This document shows positions 1-6,925 of a DNA stretch of 8,754 nt, in pieces; within the stretch, counting starts at the first letter, position 1, and each line of letters opens with the position of its first letter. The notes beneath the pieces are model-generated. The model was not told where the DNA came from. It was given only the letters and a program-made list of their open reading frames with translations, and searched no databases. The position numbers and the translations under genes are program-made. This stretch comes from Erythrobacter sp. UBA3075 (GTDB taxonomy: Bacteria > Pseudomonadota > Alphaproteobacteria > Sphingomonadales > Sphingomonadaceae), in assembly GCA_002367375.1 (NCBI GenBank), contig DFBR01000203.1, positions 37,095 to 45,848 of the forward strand, in the 5' to 3' direction.

Positions 1-197
1 GCTGTTTCGGGCGCGGCACCCGCGCGCTCCTCCTCCTCCGCCAGATCCAGTGCGGTCGAGCCGATCTTGACCAGCGATTTGGCAATCGTCCGCCGGGTTG
101 CGGGATCGAGCTCATTGAAGGCCTGCGCTGATGAGAGGACTTCGCGCAAGCCCTCGCGCACGTCACCGCGCGGCTGCTGGCCGGGAGGGGCCACCAC
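1..197 (-). CDS. N-terminal fragment of a third protein sharing the helical N-terminal module of the two upstream paralogs (cut by left edge)
   Basis: This reading frame opens nine bases after the stop of the 320-residue gene and runs off the left edge with no stop. GTG codons at 203, 197 and 194 could all start it. I chose 197 because GAGG at 208-205 lies seven bases upstream; no in-frame ATG is available. About 65 residues are visible. Residues 13-51 (VREGL..., then AQAFNELDP, then RRTIAKSLVKIG) resemble the N-termini of the 475- and 437-residue proteins, which read APAFQAMSP...IAKATAQV and APAFKALSN...IAADTVKV. An acidic run of four glutamates follows, then Ala/Pro-rich sequence. The likely reading is a third member, or at least a protein with the same N-terminal module, at the end of the same operon. 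The function is unknown. Whether the conserved core blocks of the paralogs follow cannot be seen. I am fairly sure it is coding and moderately sure of the relationship. Confidence 0.7.
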   Translation of the reverse strand, partial: MVAPPGQQPRGDVREGLREVLSSAQAFNELDPATRRTIAKSLVKIGSTALDLAEEEERAGAAPET

Positions 198-204
198 CGC
201 CACG

Positions 205-208
205 CCTC
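205..208 (-). promoter_or_regulatory. Shine-Dalgarno candidate GAGG for the GTG-start gene
   Basis: On the minus strand GAGG at 208-205 overlaps the TGA stop of the 320-residue gene. It sits seven bases from GTG at 197, ten from GTG at 194 and only one from GTG at 203. The spacing favours 197 as the start. Confidence 0.4.
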
Positions 209-1169
209 AGCGCCCCAGCTGGGACCACGGAGAGGACCGTGTGATGGAAGGGGGCGTTGGGTTTGTGGTGTTCGTGCCCGCAGTGCTCTCGCCGATTTCC
301 AGCACGGCTTCGATCCATTCCATCGCCGCCATGATCACCGGATCGCCTTGCTTCACAACCGGCCTGCCACTGTCGAGATCGCCGCTCGCTTCGGCCAGCC
401 AAGCGAGGATTACCATGCCTGATTTGCCGCGTCTGATATAGGGCGAAGGTGGGCGCATCGCCCGGCCCGAAATGCGGGAGATCGCCGCCACCACGTCCCA
501 GATATTGCGTGCCGCAAATTGCGCGCGCAAGTGCGGATGGCCAAGGATTGCGAAGGCAGCCTTGAGCGTGGCAATGATCTCCACGGCGAGGAAGGCGGCG
601 ATCCCAGTGCTCGCGCCGAGCAAATTGTCGAGCAATTTGCGCGCGGCGGAGCGCACGCGGGTCTGCCCGGCAATTCCGCCAAATTGGCCGCCTGCCTGTC
701 CTTCCAGCGCGAACAGCGCTTCGCACAGGGTCAACATACGGTCTTCGAACAGAGAATTGCGATCCGCACCGGCGGTCAGCGGACCAGAACTTGTGCCATA
801 AAGCCGCGCGAAAAAGGCATTGCGTTCCTGTTCATCGGGCCGGTCGCGCCGTTTCTCCCAGAATGCCCCGACCAGCGGATGGACCGGGCCGAGGCTGACA
901 TTGAGACGTGTGCCGGACAGGCCCGCAAGCGCCTCGGCAGCAGGGATGACGCCGGCAGGCTCCAATTCTGCGGCCAGATAGAGCGAGGCCAGCGCGCGCA
1001 ACTGCGCTTTGTCGATCCGCGTGCTGCTGGCGGGAGGTATATCGATCGTGCCCAGCTCGTCGAACGCAAAGGCCAGTCCGCTGGCCGTGGCCAGCGCGAC
1101 AAGATGGTCGCTTTGGCGCAGCGCGGCATCGATCTGCGCATCGGCTATTGGGGCGACCTGGAACGACAT
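207..1169 (-). CDS. Unknown protein homologous to the C-terminal half of the 598-residue operon protein
   Basis: This is a 320-residue protein of no family I recognise. Residues about 46-293 align by eye, in order, with residues about 280-552 of the 598-residue protein. Shared landmarks are FWEKRRDRPDEQERNAF against YWREAPNRMSEQERRDF, VRSAARKLLDNL against VRKAARDLASNL, RNIWDVVAAI against RDMWQVIDQV, and ILAWLAE against ITEWLAQ. The protein looks mostly alpha-helical. The Ala/Ile-rich segment at about 189-210 is hydrophobic but reads as a packed helix rather than a clear membrane span. No signal peptide is evident, and the C-terminal 25 residues are Thr/Ser/Pro-rich and probably disordered. 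The ATG overlaps the TGA of the preceding gene by one base (TGATG), with a purine-rich AAGGAAGAGG upstream, so translation is probably coupled. It may partner or compete with the 598-residue protein in a complex; that is inference. Confidence 0.88.
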   Translation of the reverse strand: MSFQVAPIADAQIDAALRQSDHLVALATASGLAFAFDELGTIDIPPASSTRIDKAQLRALASLYLAAELEPAGVIPAAEALAGLSGTRLNVSLGPVHPLVGAFWEKRRDRPDEQERNAFFARLYGTSSGPLTAGADRNSLFEDRMLTLCEALFALEGQAGGQFGGIAGQTRVRSAARKLLDNLLGASTGIAAFLAVEIIATLKAAFAILGHPHLRAQFAARNIWDVVAAISRISGRAMRPPSPYIRRGKSGMVILAWLAEASGDLDSGRPVVKQGDPVIMAAMEWIEAVLEIGESTAGTNTTNPTPPSITRSSPWSQLGR

Positions 1170-2482
1170 CAGGTGGTGGCCTCTTCCTTCTCGTTCGGAT
1201 CGAAGGGCAGCGAATTGCCCTGGATCGTGGACATCATGCCCGGCGTTGCCATCTTCTCCATCGGCAGGAAATCACTCTTGAAATTGACCCGCACATCGCC
1301 GGAAAGACGGGCCTTCACCTCAGCCTTGGATTCGCTCGTTTCATCCACTGCAGAGCCTACGGTTGCGACATGTTCCTGCTGCCCGGTGAATTTTGCGCTG
1401 CCGGAATAGGGCGAATACCAGCCGCCGAAGCGGGCCTTTGCAGATTGGGTGTATTTCTGTGCTTCCCGGTCATGCATGCTTGCCGTCGCGGTGCGCTGGG
1501 CCTGATCGGAAGCGCGCATATCGAAAACGACCTTGGCGTTGATCGACCCGTCTGTGACCACGATCCGGTTGATGCCGAGCATCACCATTGACGACAGCAA
1601 TTGCTGGCGGCTCTTGGCCATTTCCAGCCGCGCTGCTGTTACCAGCCGCAGTTCTGCATTGGCATCGGAGAGATCGGTGACCGGCGGATTGACGTTCATC
1701 TCCTTGCTGATTTCTGCCAGCCGAACAGCCGCATCATCGCCTTGAGCTGCAAGGCGCGGGCGAGTTGCTTCATCGCTTGCCGGATCGCCATTGGCGAAAC
1801 TGTCCGACCAGCCATCATCGCCGCCAAGACTGACCGACATCACATCGGGGTATTTGTCAGCGAGGTAATCGCGGCCCGATGCCTCAGTAAGATTGTCCGC
1901 CATGAACTGGTCGGTCGTCTTGGCGACATTGGCGATCAGTTCGCCATAGGCGCGCATCTGCTCAATCGAGCTTTCGACGATGGCCTGAAAGACATTCTTG
2001 ATCAGCCCGCCCACGAATTTGGGGAAGTCGACCTTCTGCACCAGTTCGCCGAACTGCTCGACACCCTGTTTGACAGCGCCCGCCTTAAAGTCCTCGCCCG
2101 CAAAGCCTTGCTTGCCCGAAAGGCGGCGCTTGGTGGCCTCTGTCGCGCTCTCCTTTAGAGCCTCGGCGGTAGGAGCCGCCTGTGCCTCGGCAGTTGGCGC
2201 GGGAGCTGTGGTGCCGCCATCGGGTAGCGGAATCGGCGGCCTTGGCGTCGCTTCGCCCGATTCCGACAAAACCCCATCGGGATCGGTCATGTAGCTGACC
2301 ACTTTCACCGTATCGGCGGCGATGGTGGCACGCTCATCGTTCGACAACGCCTTGAAAGCGGGCGCGGCGAGCAGCGTGTCGCGGACTTGCGGACGCGCGG
2401 CGTCAATCGCTTCCACGCTGGTCTTGGGCATCGGAAGCCGACCGGATTGCGGCGGCGGCGTTGGAGGGACTGTCATCGGCAT
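1169..2482 (-). CDS. Unknown protein, paralog B (437 aa) of the operon's duplicated family
   Basis: This protein is a clear paralog of the 475-residue product of the preceding gene; I do not recognise the family. A helical N-terminal module (about 33-65) is followed by an Ala/Pro/Thr-rich linker (about 75-110). Three blocks are then conserved between the copies: FPKFVGGLI...SSIEQMRAY..LIANVAK (153-188), RQQLLSSMVMLGINRIVVTDG...FDMRASD (292-326), and VRVNFKSDFLPMEKMATPGM...IQGNS.PFDPN (398-430). Between blocks two and three the sequence diverges but keeps a WYS motif at 355-357. There is no signal peptide, membrane segment or cysteine. The start at 2482 is supported by GGGAG at 2494-2490, seven bases upstream, and the gap from the previous stop is 14 bases. 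The 320-residue gene begins within its stop codon. A structural or scaffold role is possible but unproven. Confidence 0.9.
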   Translation of the reverse strand: MPMTVPPTPPPQSGRLPMPKTSVEAIDAARPQVRDTLLAAPAFKALSNDERATIAADTVKVVSYMTDPDGVLSESGEATPRPPIPLPDGGTTAPAPTAEAQAAPTAEALKESATEATKRRLSGKQGFAGEDFKAGAVKQGVEQFGELVQKVDFPKFVGGLIKNVFQAIVESSIEQMRAYGELIANVAKTTDQFMADNLTEASGRDYLADKYPDVMSVSLGGDDGWSDSFANGDPASDEATRPRLAAQGDDAAVRLAEISKEMNVNPPVTDLSDANAELRLVTAARLEMAKSRQQLLSSMVMLGINRIVVTDGSINAKVVFDMRASDQAQRTATASMHDREAQKYTQSAKARFGGWYSPYSGSAKFTGQQEHVATVGSAVDETSESKAEVKARLSGDVRVNFKSDFLPMEKMATPGMMSTIQGNSLPFDPNEKEEATT

Positions 2483-2496
2483 TGCTTGTCTCCCGC

Positions 2497-3924
2497 CTAT
2501 GTCGCAGGCGGCGGCGCGACCGTGCCGCTGCCAGTTTGCGTGCCATTACCCGGTCGCGGCGGCGGTGCGCCGCGCGGGGAGGGGACCACGTTGGGATCCA
2601 CCGGGCGGGAGTTCCCCTGGATCGCCGCAATCATTCCCGGCGTCGCCATCTTGTCCAGCGGCAGATAGTCAGATTTGAAATTCACATCGACCGCGCCTTG
2701 CAACTGGATTTGCGTTTGCAACTGCGCATCGACCATTTCTGATGCGGTCGTGCTTGCGGTTATGATCGGCTTGTCTTCAAATTTGTATTCGCCTTTCGAA
2801 TACCAATCGGCGGAGTATTCGCGTTCCTTGCCGTCGTCGGTTTTCGAATAGCTGTAATCGCTGTCGCCGCCACGATCATAGGTTCCCTCACCTGCGCGCG
2901 TGGTTTGGACATTGCCGTAGCGATCACGGGCCACATCCATGGCTGTTGCGGAACGGCGCCGCGACATACGGTCGCTTGCACGGACATCGTATTTGATCTT
3001 CGCTGAAATGCGCCCGTCGGTCACAACGATACGGTTGATGCCCATCAGCACGATGCTTGCCATCAATTGCTGGCGCTGTCGGGCCAGTTGGATCCGGCTG
3101 TTTTCGACCAGCGCCTTTTCGACATTCTCGTCACTCAGATCGAGGCTTTTGAGTTGCCCGTCTTCGAAATCGAGTCGATTGTTGACCTTGCGCAGCGCAT
3201 CGTTCTCATCGACGCCGTCACGCAGCTTAAGCTTTGGTTGGGCCGGTGTGCTTGGTCCGGAGAATGCTCCATCACCGAAATCGCCGAAACCATCGTCATC
3301 GCCCGAAAAATCGATCTCGAACATGTCGGGGAACTGGTCGACCAGATTGTCCCGCCCCTGGTTCTCTGTCACGTGGTCGTCCATGTAGTCCTTGAGCGAC
3401 TTGGCGACATTGGCGATCATATCCTGATAGGCTTCCATCTGTTCGATGGAACTTTTGGTGATCGAGTGGAACACGCCTTCGATCAGGCTGGAGACGAAAG
3501 TTGGGAACTTGACTTCGCGCAGCAGCTCTCCTGCTACAGCCGCGCCTTCGCGTGCAGCATTGGCCTTGAACTTTTCCTTGCCAATATCGTCCACGGCCTC
3601 TTTGCGTTCCGCCCACGAGGCTTCGTTGGCAGATTTGTCATTGGTTGACCTGAGGCTGTAACGCGGATCGGCCAGAGTGGCCGGGTTGGCCGACATGCCC
3701 TGCGGCACTACGCCGCCCACTGCCCGGCCGTCGAACCCTTCTGGTCGCGCAAGGTAGTCGGCCACTTGCGCGGTCGCCTTGGCGATGGCTTTCTGGTCCT
3801 CCGGACTCATCGCTTGGAAAGCGGGCGCTTTTTGCAGGACGCGTGCGACTTCTTCGCGCACTTCCGGAGCGGGCTGCGGATCGCGGTCGTTGGCCGGAGC
3901 GGGTTGCGGTGACATGCTGGTCAT
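2497..3924 (-). CDS. Unknown protein, paralog A (475 aa) of the operon's duplicated family
   Basis: An open frame extends upstream to 4125, but that would overlap the prenyltransferase-like gene by over 170 bases. I place the start at 3924, where GAAAGG (3936-3931) lies six bases upstream and the N-terminus (Pro/Gln-rich, then the module VREEV...APAFQAMSP at 22-60) matches its paralogs. Conserved blocks are FPTFVSSLI...SSIEQMEAY..MIANVAK (140-175), RQQLMASIVLMGINRIVVTDG...YDVRASD (283-318) and VDVNFKSDYLPLDKMATPGM...IQGNS.PVDPN (412-445). An Asp/Gly-rich acidic stretch lies at 205-220. A Tyr-rich variable segment at about 336-382 holds seven tyrosines and the WYS motif shared with the 437-residue copy. 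The tail (446-475) is Pro/Gly/Thr-rich and probably disordered. I see no signal peptide, membrane span or known catalytic motif. The function is unknown; the family resemblance to its neighbour is certain. Confidence 0.9.
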   Translation of the reverse strand: MTSMSPQPAPANDRDPQPAPEVREEVARVLQKAPAFQAMSPEDQKAIAKATAQVADYLARPEGFDGRAVGGVVPQGMSANPATLADPRYSLRSTNDKSANEASWAERKEAVDDIGKEKFKANAAREGAAVAGELLREVKFPTFVSSLIEGVFHSITKSSIEQMEAYQDMIANVAKSLKDYMDDHVTENQGRDNLVDQFPDMFEIDFSGDDDGFGDFGDGAFSGPSTPAQPKLKLRDGVDENDALRKVNNRLDFEDGQLKSLDLSDENVEKALVENSRIQLARQRQQLMASIVLMGINRIVVTDGRISAKIKYDVRASDRMSRRRSATAMDVARDRYGNVQTTRAGEGTYDRGGDSDYSYSKTDDGKEREYSADWYSKGEYKFEDKPIITASTTASEMVDAQLQTQIQLQGAVDVNFKSDYLPLDKMATPGMIAAIQGNSRPVDPNVVPSPRGAPPPRPGNGTQTGSGTVAPPPAT

Positions 3925-3930
3925 GACGGA

Positions 3931-3936
3931 CCTTTC
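3931..3936 (-). promoter_or_regulatory. Shine-Dalgarno sequence that fixes the start of the 475-residue gene
   Basis: GAAAGG on the minus strand lies six bases upstream of ATG 3924, inside the 28-base gap after the stop of the 350-residue gene. It argues for this start over the longer open frame that reaches 4125. Confidence 0.7.
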
Positions 3937-3952
3937 AATAGAGGGGTGATCC

Positions 3953-5005
3953 TCAGGCTGCTGTCGGAAGGGCCTCTGGCGACAGTTCAAATTCAACCGG
4001 GCGCAGATACAGGCTGACCCGTGGCGGTGAATTGCGATCTGCGCGCAGGCTGACGATGGAGAAGCGGCCCGGCCAATGCTCGTCCTCGGGCGTGAAGGCA
4101 CCCATCCAGCGTTCCAGCGCGGCAAGGCTGCGTGGCCGTTCGGCCAAACCCATGGTCAGCAGGCTGAGGAAGCTGGGCGGCACATCGGGGATATGCGCGA
4201 GCAGCAAATACAGCTCGAAATCGGGTCCATTGGGCCCTTCACCAAAGGCGAGCAGCGCGGAATGGGCGGGCAGGTCGAAGCGGCCGCCAAGCACCAGGCC
4301 AACCGTCTGCATGATGCCAGGCAGGCGATGGCCGAGGCCGAGCGCGTCGAGCGCGGGTTGCAGATCGGCGAGCCGCAAAGGCTGCGTCGCGGCAAAGGTC
4401 AACCGCTGCGATCCGGCCTGCCGTTCTGCCGCCAGCGTCGTGAACAGCGGCTTCAGACCGGGTATTAGCTGGGTGACGATATTGACCGTGCGGAACAGAC
4501 CGCTGGGCAATTGGTCGATCGACGTGCCGTCGCCATTGGTTTCGTAATAGACCTTGGACGAATACAGTCCGTCGCGGTCATATGACGAACCGAAGAAGGC
4601 ACCATAATCCAGCATCCCGCCGCTGCTCATCCCGCGAAATGGCTCGCTCGCCTGATCGAACCAATAGACCGCATCGCTGCCGATGTTCTGGCCGACCAAT
4701 CGCCGCATTTCGCGGGTGGATTCGTCCCGCCGGTCCACGCTGGAAGCTTGCGGCGGCAGCGGCTCGATAGTGAAGCGCAGGATGTTCGGTTGCAGCTCGG
4801 AGAAACTGGGCTCGAACGGCGCGGCCATCGGGGTGAGCGCGTTGCAGCCATAGCGCGGATCGCCATCGGGATAATGGAAAGTCCGGCGCAGCAGGTCGGC
4901 AACCGACGGAACCGGGTCCGTGGTCCCCAACCGCTGGGCGGCCCGGCGCAAGCGCCGTTCCACCTTGTGGTTGAGCGGTTCGACCGTGGGAGCGAAATAG
5001 CTCAT
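3953..5005 (-). CDS. Putative DMATS-type (ABBA-fold) aromatic prenyltransferase
   Basis: The 350-residue length fits bacterial aromatic prenyltransferases, which transfer dimethylallyl or longer prenyl groups to indoles, tyrosine or other aromatics in a soluble alpha-beta-beta-alpha barrel. PFEPSF (63-68), followed by LRFTIEPL (76-83), resembles the fungal and bacterial DMATS signature in which a glutamate (here Glu65) activates the acceptor and an arginine (here Arg77) binds diphosphate. KVY at 151-153 matches the Lys-x-Tyr pair of the next barrel repeat. ELY (264-266) and SLYLRP (331-336) sit where later repeats place their diphosphate-shielding tyrosines. The usual Arg-x-Lys-x-Tyr of the middle repeat is not obvious (RLTFAA at 201-206), so activity may be altered. 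The start at 5005 has GAAAGGA (5020-5014) eight bases upstream. It lies between the 598- and 475-residue genes in the operon, so the acceptor could be a protein or peptide of this system. A degenerate or non-catalytic barrel is the main alternative. This is motif recognition by eye, without alignment. Confidence 0.5.
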   Translation of the reverse strand: MSYFAPTVEPLNHKVERRLRRAAQRLGTTDPVPSVADLLRRTFHYPDGDPRYGCNALTPMAAPFEPSFSELQPNILRFTIEPLPPQASSVDRRDESTREMRRLVGQNIGSDAVYWFDQASEPFRGMSSGGMLDYGAFFGSSYDRDGLYSSKVYYETNGDGTSIDQLPSGLFRTVNIVTQLIPGLKPLFTTLAAERQAGSQRLTFAATQPLRLADLQPALDALGLGHRLPGIMQTVGLVLGGRFDLPAHSALLAFGEGPNGPDFELYLLLAHIPDVPPSFLSLLTMGLAERPRSLAALERWMGAFTPEDEHWPGRFSIVSLRADRNSPPRVSLYLRPVEFELSPEALPTAA

Positions 5006-5056
5006 GACGGTATTCCTTTCATATTGGGCACGGGGCCGAGTCTGACCAGTGGCCGA

Positions 5057-6853
5057 TCAGTGCCGCGTGCCGCCAAGTCCGATGCCCATGCCATCGAGCA
5101 TATCGCGCGCCATGGCAGGGATCGGGATCGGCTTGGACGTGGTCGTCGGGGCTTCGCGCGGCTGCGCCAGTTCCTCGACCTGCATATCGCTGGTCGCGGT
5201 ATCAGCCAGCCACAGCTCGCAAGCGTTCACGAGGTCGTAATCGGTTGGATTGACCGTTGCCTTGTGAGCGGGCCCCTGCACGATCTGCGGATTGCGCACC
5301 TCGGCCAGATCAATCAACGGACCGGTCGGGCGGCTGACGCGCTTGGCATTCTGCGCGAGCCATTCAGTGATGATCGTGCCGCAGGTTGCCAGCGTGCGAT
5401 AGCGCGAGCTGGTCTTGGCACCGCCAAGATCATAGGTCGCGACCTGATCGATCACCTGCCACATATCGCGTGAGCCATAGGCACCCAGAATCTCCGGATC
5501 CTGCAACAGATCGATCATGAACTTGATCTGCGATTGCAGCTCACGCGCGGCATAATGCGCCATGCCATAGCCATGCAGCGTCAGGTTCGAAGCAAGATCG
5601 CGGGCGGCCTTGCGCACCTGTTGCTGGCTGACTGCACCCGGCGTGCTGGAACGCAGCAGGCTGTCCACCTCGTTCTGCCGGATGAAGGACGAAACCGAGC
5701 TGACAAACCGCAGCCACAGATCGTTGAAATCGCGATTGACCAGCGAGTTGGGATTGCCGCCGGGCACGCCCAGCGTAATCATCTGGAAATCGCGCCGTTC
5801 CTGTTCCGACATGCGGTTCGGGGCTTCGCGCCAGTAATTGTAGAGCAACCGGCCAGCAGAGCCCGATCCGATCGGCAGCATTCCGCGCTGGAATTGCTCC
5901 ACAATGCGGTCGACCACCTGATAGACCTTCAGTTCTTCAAACATGGCCGACACGATCATCGGGCCCATCACGCGGATGTTTTCCTTCACGATATTGGTAT
6001 CAGTCAGGTCTTCCAGATCGGGCAGTTCGATGCCGCCATTGGCGACCTTGTCATAGCTGCCGACGTTCTGGATGTTGTCCAGCGCTTCGTTGATGCGGCG
6101 GCGCAATTGCGGTTCATTGGCGTTGACATTGCGCTGCTTGAGGGCGCGCATGACGCGCGCATATTCCTCTGCATCGACCGTCGGTGGCAGATTGCGATCT
6201 TCGTCCACGCCGTCGAGCGGCGCGCCATCAGGATCGCCTTCCTGCGCCAGAATGGTGAGCACATTGTCGGCCAAATCGCCAAACGCTGTCGCTTCACCGA
6301 TGGCTTCAAAGAAGTCCTTGGTGAAGGAGTGAATGCGCTTGTCCGATCTATCGGGATAGATCGTCTTGCCGTGACCCTCGCCTTCGGGCGCGATCTCACC
6401 GGTTTGCCCTCTTTTCTGCGGGACAACGGTGACCTGTGGCGGTTGGACTGCATCCACCAGCAGGAGGCCGAGGGTGAGCGCCACTCTGGCAATGCATTCG
6501 CGCTCGATATCCGGGCGTTCTTCTTCGTTGCCAGCCTGATCGAAGACGAATTTGCCTTCCTTCTGGGAGCGCAGCGGCAGACGGATCAGAGCGTTTTCGT
6601 TGAACAGCGTGCGCGCAGCGACAAACAAAGGATCGGCGACTTCGTCTTCCTTGCCATTGTTGCGCTGGCTCTTGTCCCACTCATCATAAATGGCGGTGAG
6701 GCGCTCAAGCTCTTCCTTCTGGCTATAGCTCATTGCCTTGCCGTCTTCGGCCAGCTTTTCCAACGTGTTCTTGTTGTAAACGAGGTGTTGCTGGGCCTTG
6801 CGTTCGCGCCGGACAACGTCGCGGAAGCGCGTGTTGAGATCGATACGGGCCAT
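5057..6853 (-). CDS. Large unknown protein (598 aa), long member of the family that includes the 320-residue protein
   Basis: I do not recognise the family. The N-terminal 65 residues are highly charged and look helical, perhaps coiled-coil (RFRDVVRRERKAQQ, then a Glu/Lys/Leu-rich segment). Residues 119-137 form a short hydrophobic helix and about 200-225 an acidic loop. From about 280 to 552 the protein aligns with the 320-residue product at the left of the operon, with landmarks NYWREAPNRMSEQERRDF (339-356), VRKAARDL (413-420), RDMWQVIDQV (462-471), SRYRTLATCGTIITEWLA (483-500) and ACELWLAD (544-551). A Thr/Pro-rich linker (565-580) leads to a Met/Gly-rich tail (MARDMLDGMGIGLGG). No signal peptide or known catalytic motif is visible. 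ATG 6853 has a strong AAGGAG at 6866-6861 with seven-base spacing, and the gap after the protease gene is 72 bases, the longest in the operon. It is possibly a structural or scaffold protein; that is inference. Confidence 0.92.
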   Translation of the reverse strand: MARIDLNTRFRDVVRRERKAQQHLVYNKNTLEKLAEDGKAMSYSQKEELERLTAIYDEWDKSQRNNGKEDEVADPLFVAARTLFNENALIRLPLRSQKEGKFVFDQAGNEEERPDIERECIARVALTLGLLLVDAVQPPQVTVVPQKRGQTGEIAPEGEGHGKTIYPDRSDKRIHSFTKDFFEAIGEATAFGDLADNVLTILAQEGDPDGAPLDGVDEDRNLPPTVDAEEYARVMRALKQRNVNANEPQLRRRINEALDNIQNVGSYDKVANGGIELPDLEDLTDTNIVKENIRVMGPMIVSAMFEELKVYQVVDRIVEQFQRGMLPIGSGSAGRLLYNYWREAPNRMSEQERRDFQMITLGVPGGNPNSLVNRDFNDLWLRFVSSVSSFIRQNEVDSLLRSSTPGAVSQQQVRKAARDLASNLTLHGYGMAHYAARELQSQIKFMIDLLQDPEILGAYGSRDMWQVIDQVATYDLGGAKTSSRYRTLATCGTIITEWLAQNAKRVSRPTGPLIDLAEVRNPQIVQGPAHKATVNPTDYDLVNACELWLADTATSDMQVEELAQPREAPTTTSKPIPIPAMARDMLDGMGIGLGGTRH

Positions 6854-6860
6854 TGTCTTA

Positions 6861-6866
6861 CTCCTT
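6861..6866 (-). promoter_or_regulatory. Strong Shine-Dalgarno AAGGAG before the 598-residue gene
   Basis: AAGGAG on the minus strand lies seven bases before ATG 6853. It is the closest match to the anti-Shine-Dalgarno consensus in the window, suggesting this gene is translated more strongly than its neighbours. Confidence 0.75.
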
Positions 6867-6878
6867 CAAAAACTTGGG

Positions 6879-6893
6879 TAATTCGATAATTCG
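6879..6893. repeat. Short tandem direct repeat TAATTCG in the widest intergenic gap
   Basis: TAATTCG occurs at 6879-6885 and again at 6887-6893, one base apart, in an AT-rich patch within otherwise GC-rich sequence, just upstream of the ribosome binding site of the 598-residue gene. It could be a regulator site, part of an internal promoter, or chance. I see no convincing -35/-10 pair with it. Confidence 0.3.
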
Positions 6894-6925
6894 TTGTGAG
6901 GTCGGCTTGTTAGCGACGGTTTGGG

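Noticed and set aside
519..1409. Plus-strand open frame of 296 codons across the 320- and 437-residue genes
   Set aside because: It spans the junction of two supported minus-strand genes and its product is Arg/Gln-rich without motifs, so it is a frame shadow.
3925..4125. A 67-residue N-terminal extension of the 475-residue protein
   Set aside because: It would overlap the end of the prenyltransferase-like gene. The extension is compositionally odd (Arg/Ser/Cys-rich), and a good ribosome site and paralog alignment support the start at 3924.
5534..6889. A 451-codon open frame on the plus strand opposite the 598-residue gene
   Set aside because: It is antisense to a gene with a strong ribosome site and paralog support. 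Its translation shows no recognisable motif, and long opposite-strand frames are common in GC-rich coding DNA.
6880..6925. An internal sigma-70-type promoter before the 598-residue gene
   Set aside because: CTAACA followed by an AT-rich hexamer at plausible spacing matches the consensus too poorly to report as a feature.
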